Notes under the pieces: model-generated
Database searches by the model: none
What the model was told of the DNA's origin: nothing
Seen by the model: the letters and a program-made list of their open reading frames with translations, nothing else
Shown here: positions 62,648 through 64,000 of the stretch, one piece after another
How positions within the stretch are numbered: position 1 is the first letter of the stretch
How the letters are laid out: each line of letters starts with the position of its first letter
Translations under genes and position numbers: made by a program
Origin: CAWEPK01 sp963835595
GTDB lineage: Bacteria; Desulfobacterota; Syntrophorhabdia; Syntrophorhabdales; WCHB1-27
DNA: 64,000 nucleotides
Direction of reading: 5' to 3'
Assembly (NCBI GenBank): GCA_963835595.1
Contig: CAWIGL010000001.1
Location: 77,665 to 141,664 of the forward strand

Positions 62648-62677
62648 TGGAGGTAGGGACGTTGTTTCATTCGTTAC
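62648..62677 (-). repeat. Inverted repeat flanking the retron, right arm
   Basis: TGGAGGTAGGGACGTTGTTT then CATTCGTTAC, the inverted copy of 60541-60570 with one mismatch. It begins 35 bases after the reverse transcriptase stop. Confidence 0.85.
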
Positions 62678-63084
62678 GTTGTGGCTGCAAGATAGCTCGT
62701 TCATGCGGTAATCCTCACTTCAGGCTATCGAGCCAACTCAACACTTTGTAGGTGAAGCCCACGGCCATGACTCATTATTGCCGGTACAGGATAACACTGA
62801 AGTAACAGCCTCTAAAAAATCCGAGGATTACGATTTGGAGGAAAAAGAACGTTATTATCCAACCCTATGGACTAGTACAGGCCGCTCTTGCCGCCGCCTT
62901 CCAATGTGCTCTTTATTCCGTTAGCGGCGGCCGGCTGCGGGGCGGGCCTCGGCTTACAGTGAGCTAGAGTACGGGTATGAAGACTCCATCTTACTATGAA
63001 AGTGTGCGTTGGCGAGCCCGGGGAGCGCCTCAAGGAATCGATGAGATGTGGGCCTGGTGGGTTCGCGTACCATAAGAGCTCTCC
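62678..63084. other. Right flank of the retron, degraded repeats
   Basis: No gene seen. Bases 62725-62756 resemble the flanks at 9373-9406 and 24811-24847. Bases 62875-62893 and 63021-63045 resemble 472-490 and 533-556 in the same order. Repeat copy G follows. Confidence 0.4.
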
Positions 63085-63210
63085 GCGGCCGGAGGAAATT
63101 TCGATGGATTTCGCCGTGATCGGCGGGGTCGCGAGCCGGAGCATACTACTGTATGTGAGGACTCGCGACCCCGGCGAGACAGACGAAAGGCGCGAAATTG
63201 TCCCGGCCGC
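63085..63210. repeat. Palindromic dispersed repeat, copy G
   Basis: The most regular copy. The outer arms are GCGGCCGGAGGAAATTTCG and GGCGCGAAATTGTCCCGGCC. The inner arms GGGGTCGCGAG and CTCGCGACCCC pair perfectly around GCATACTACTGTATG. The RNA or DNA could fold into one long hairpin. It ends 2 bases before the DUF2905 gene stop. Confidence 0.85.
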
Positions 63211-63212
63211 CC

Positions 63213-63428
63213 TCACCTGCGGAAGAGCCAGAATATGAGGCTTAATACGATGCTGATCACTATGCACGTCGCCAGGGGAAAATAGAACGTGAAGTTGTCT
63301 CTTTTTACGTAGATGTCGCCGGGCAGGCGGCCGATCCAGGGTATTTTGCCGGCGAAGATCAGGCCCAGACCGATGAGGATGACGATGATGCCTAAGAGGA
63401 TGAGCATCTTGCCGACGCCGGCCATCAT
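63213..63428 (-). CDS. DUF2905 small membrane protein
   Basis: The 71-residue protein has two hydrophobic helices, KMLILLGIIVILIGLGLIF and FYFPLATCIVISIVLSLIFW, joined by the conserved loop KIPWIGRLPGDIYVKRDNF that defines DUF2905. The function is unknown. The start is the first ATG of a tandem pair at 63428; it has GGAGG upstream and overlaps the queH stop by 4 bases. Confidence 0.88.
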   Translation of the reverse strand: MMAGVGKMLILLGIIVILIGLGLIFAGKIPWIGRLPGDIYVKRDNFTFYFPLATCIVISIVLSLIFWLFRR

Positions 63429-63979
63429 CGTTTTCCCTCCTTTTTTTGTGGACGGGTCGCAAAGCGCTCGTGCTCGCTGAATATGCAGCCGCAGTAGTTC
63501 TGGCGATAGATGCCGAGCTTTCGCGCTTCCTCCTGACCTTCCTTCCATCCTGTGCGAAAGTCCCTGTAGAGAAAGGGCATTTTATAGCGGCTGGAGAGCT
63601 CCTCCGCGATGGCGGCGATGACCTCGTGTTTCTGATGGATGCTGTAGAGCAGGGTCGTGGTTACCGCGTCGGCCTCCTGGTCGGCGGCTTTGCGGAAGGC
63701 GGCTTCGAGGCGCAGACGATAGCAGGCGGCGCACCTGTCGGCGCCTGCATCGAGCGCGGCCCGGAGGAATGTGTGCAGGTCATAGATCTCGTCGATAATC
63801 AGAGGCAGGAGGCTCACCCGGCTGTATGCCGAGAGCGCCTCCTGCCGTCTTTGAAATTCCGTGTAAGGGTGGATGTTCGGGTTATAGAAAAAGCCCGTTG
63901 TCTCATGCCCCTCGCCCCGCAGCACCTTCAATGGGTAGATGGTGCAGGGGGCGCAGCAGATGTGGAGCAATACTTTCAC
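63425..63979 (-). CDS. queH: Epoxyqueuosine reductase QueH
   Basis: QueH reduces epoxyqueuosine in tRNA to queuosine using an iron-sulfur cluster. The 184-residue protein has the cysteine motifs LLHICCAPCTIYPL, CAACYRLRLEAAF and YCGCIFSEHER, which mark the family (formerly DUF208), plus GFFYNPNIHPYTEF and TTTLLYSIHQKHE. The start is GTG 63979 with GGAGG 4 bases upstream. It is coupled to the DUF2905 gene. Confidence 0.93.
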   Translation of the reverse strand: MKVLLHICCAPCTIYPLKVLRGEGHETTGFFYNPNIHPYTEFQRRQEALSAYSRVSLLPLIIDEIYDLHTFLRAALDAGADRCAACYRLRLEAAFRKAADQEADAVTTTLLYSIHQKHEVIAAIAEELSSRYKMPFLYRDFRTGWKEGQEEARKLGIYRQNYCGCIFSEHERFATRPQKKEGKR

Positions 63980-64000
63980 CGAGCCTCCACCTTTTTGCCG

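Noticed and set aside
62872..63462. 196-residue minus-strand frame near the end
   Set aside because: It runs through repeat copy G and the out-of-frame DUF2905 gene; the apparent protein is mostly repeat DNA.
1..64000. CRISPR arrays
   Set aside because: No regularly spaced direct repeats; the recurring motifs are isolated palindromic or inverted elements.

Overview
The window is a GC-rich bacterial chromosome segment, dense in genes and without rRNA, tRNA or CRISPR arrays that I can see. The gene content (complete Nuo complex I, TRAP and ABC solute-binding proteins, a phenylacetate-CoA ligase-like enzyme, a 3-hydroxyacyl-CoA dehydrogenase, a molybdenum hydroxylase, ferredoxin-thioredoxin-reductase-like and rubredoxin domains, many radical SAM enzymes) fits an anaerobic, aromatic- or acid-degrading Gram-negative of the old Deltaproteobacteria (for example a Syntrophorhabdus-like Desulfobacterota). 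That placement is inference from gene content only. Many housekeeping genes are broken by single-base frameshifts while their motifs stay intact across frames, which looks like assembly indel error rather than gene decay.

Layout. 0-6.1 kb: the end of a PIN toxin, then a tightly overlapping run mobA-rimI-pyrK-pyrD-recJ-pflX (frameshifts from pyrK onward). 6.1-9.65 kb: an accessory island of secreted or unknown proteins and an HEXXH protein, lying between inverted copies of the pflX tail plus a palindromic repeat. 9.7-17.1 kb: a minus-strand catabolic operon (3-hydroxyacyl-CoA dehydrogenase, octopine-dehydrogenase-like protein, TRAP DctP, fused Fe-S/molybdopterin hydroxylase, LivK-type protein). 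17.9-20.6 kb: a B12/radical SAM protein and a run of small nucleic-acid-binding proteins (PC4-like, cold shock, RRM). 21.2-25 kb: an IS relic, then a two-gene PD-(D/E)XK nuclease plus P-loop ATPase module. 25-28 kb: HD-GYP-like protein, motB, motA. 28-35 kb: IclR regulator, phenylacetate-CoA ligase, a 49-residue ORF, a DegP-like protease, a phospholipase D lipoprotein, and a partial duplicate of the ligase 3' end with the small ORF. 35.3-36.8 kb: a REP-associated transposase with its palindromes. 36.8-39.2 kb: nucleoside phosphorylase, HIT, HNH and hicBA. 39.3-53.8 kb: nuoA-N. 53.8-58.99 kb: caspase/DUF4384 pair, MazF-type toxin-antitoxin, UbiE, FTR-rubredoxin and glutaredoxin. 59.2-60.3 kb: a tartrate/isopropylmalate-type dehydrogenase. 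60.5-62.7 kb: a complete retron. 63.2-64 kb: DUF2905 protein and QueH.

The most notable system is the retron at 60.6-62.6 kb. It has a promoter, an msr-msd RNA with 14-nt a1/a2 arms, a branch guanosine and an msr stem, followed by a 587-residue reverse transcriptase with YADD and VTG motifs and a C-terminal TOPRIM domain. This is the architecture of retron Ec67 (Eco2). It sits between 30-bp inverted repeats (29/30 identical) that I cannot assign to any known element. A second candidate defence module is the nuclease/ATPase pair at 21.7-24.6 kb. Seven copies of a roughly 125-bp palindromic repeat are scattered between genes, and four of them sit beside accessory modules.
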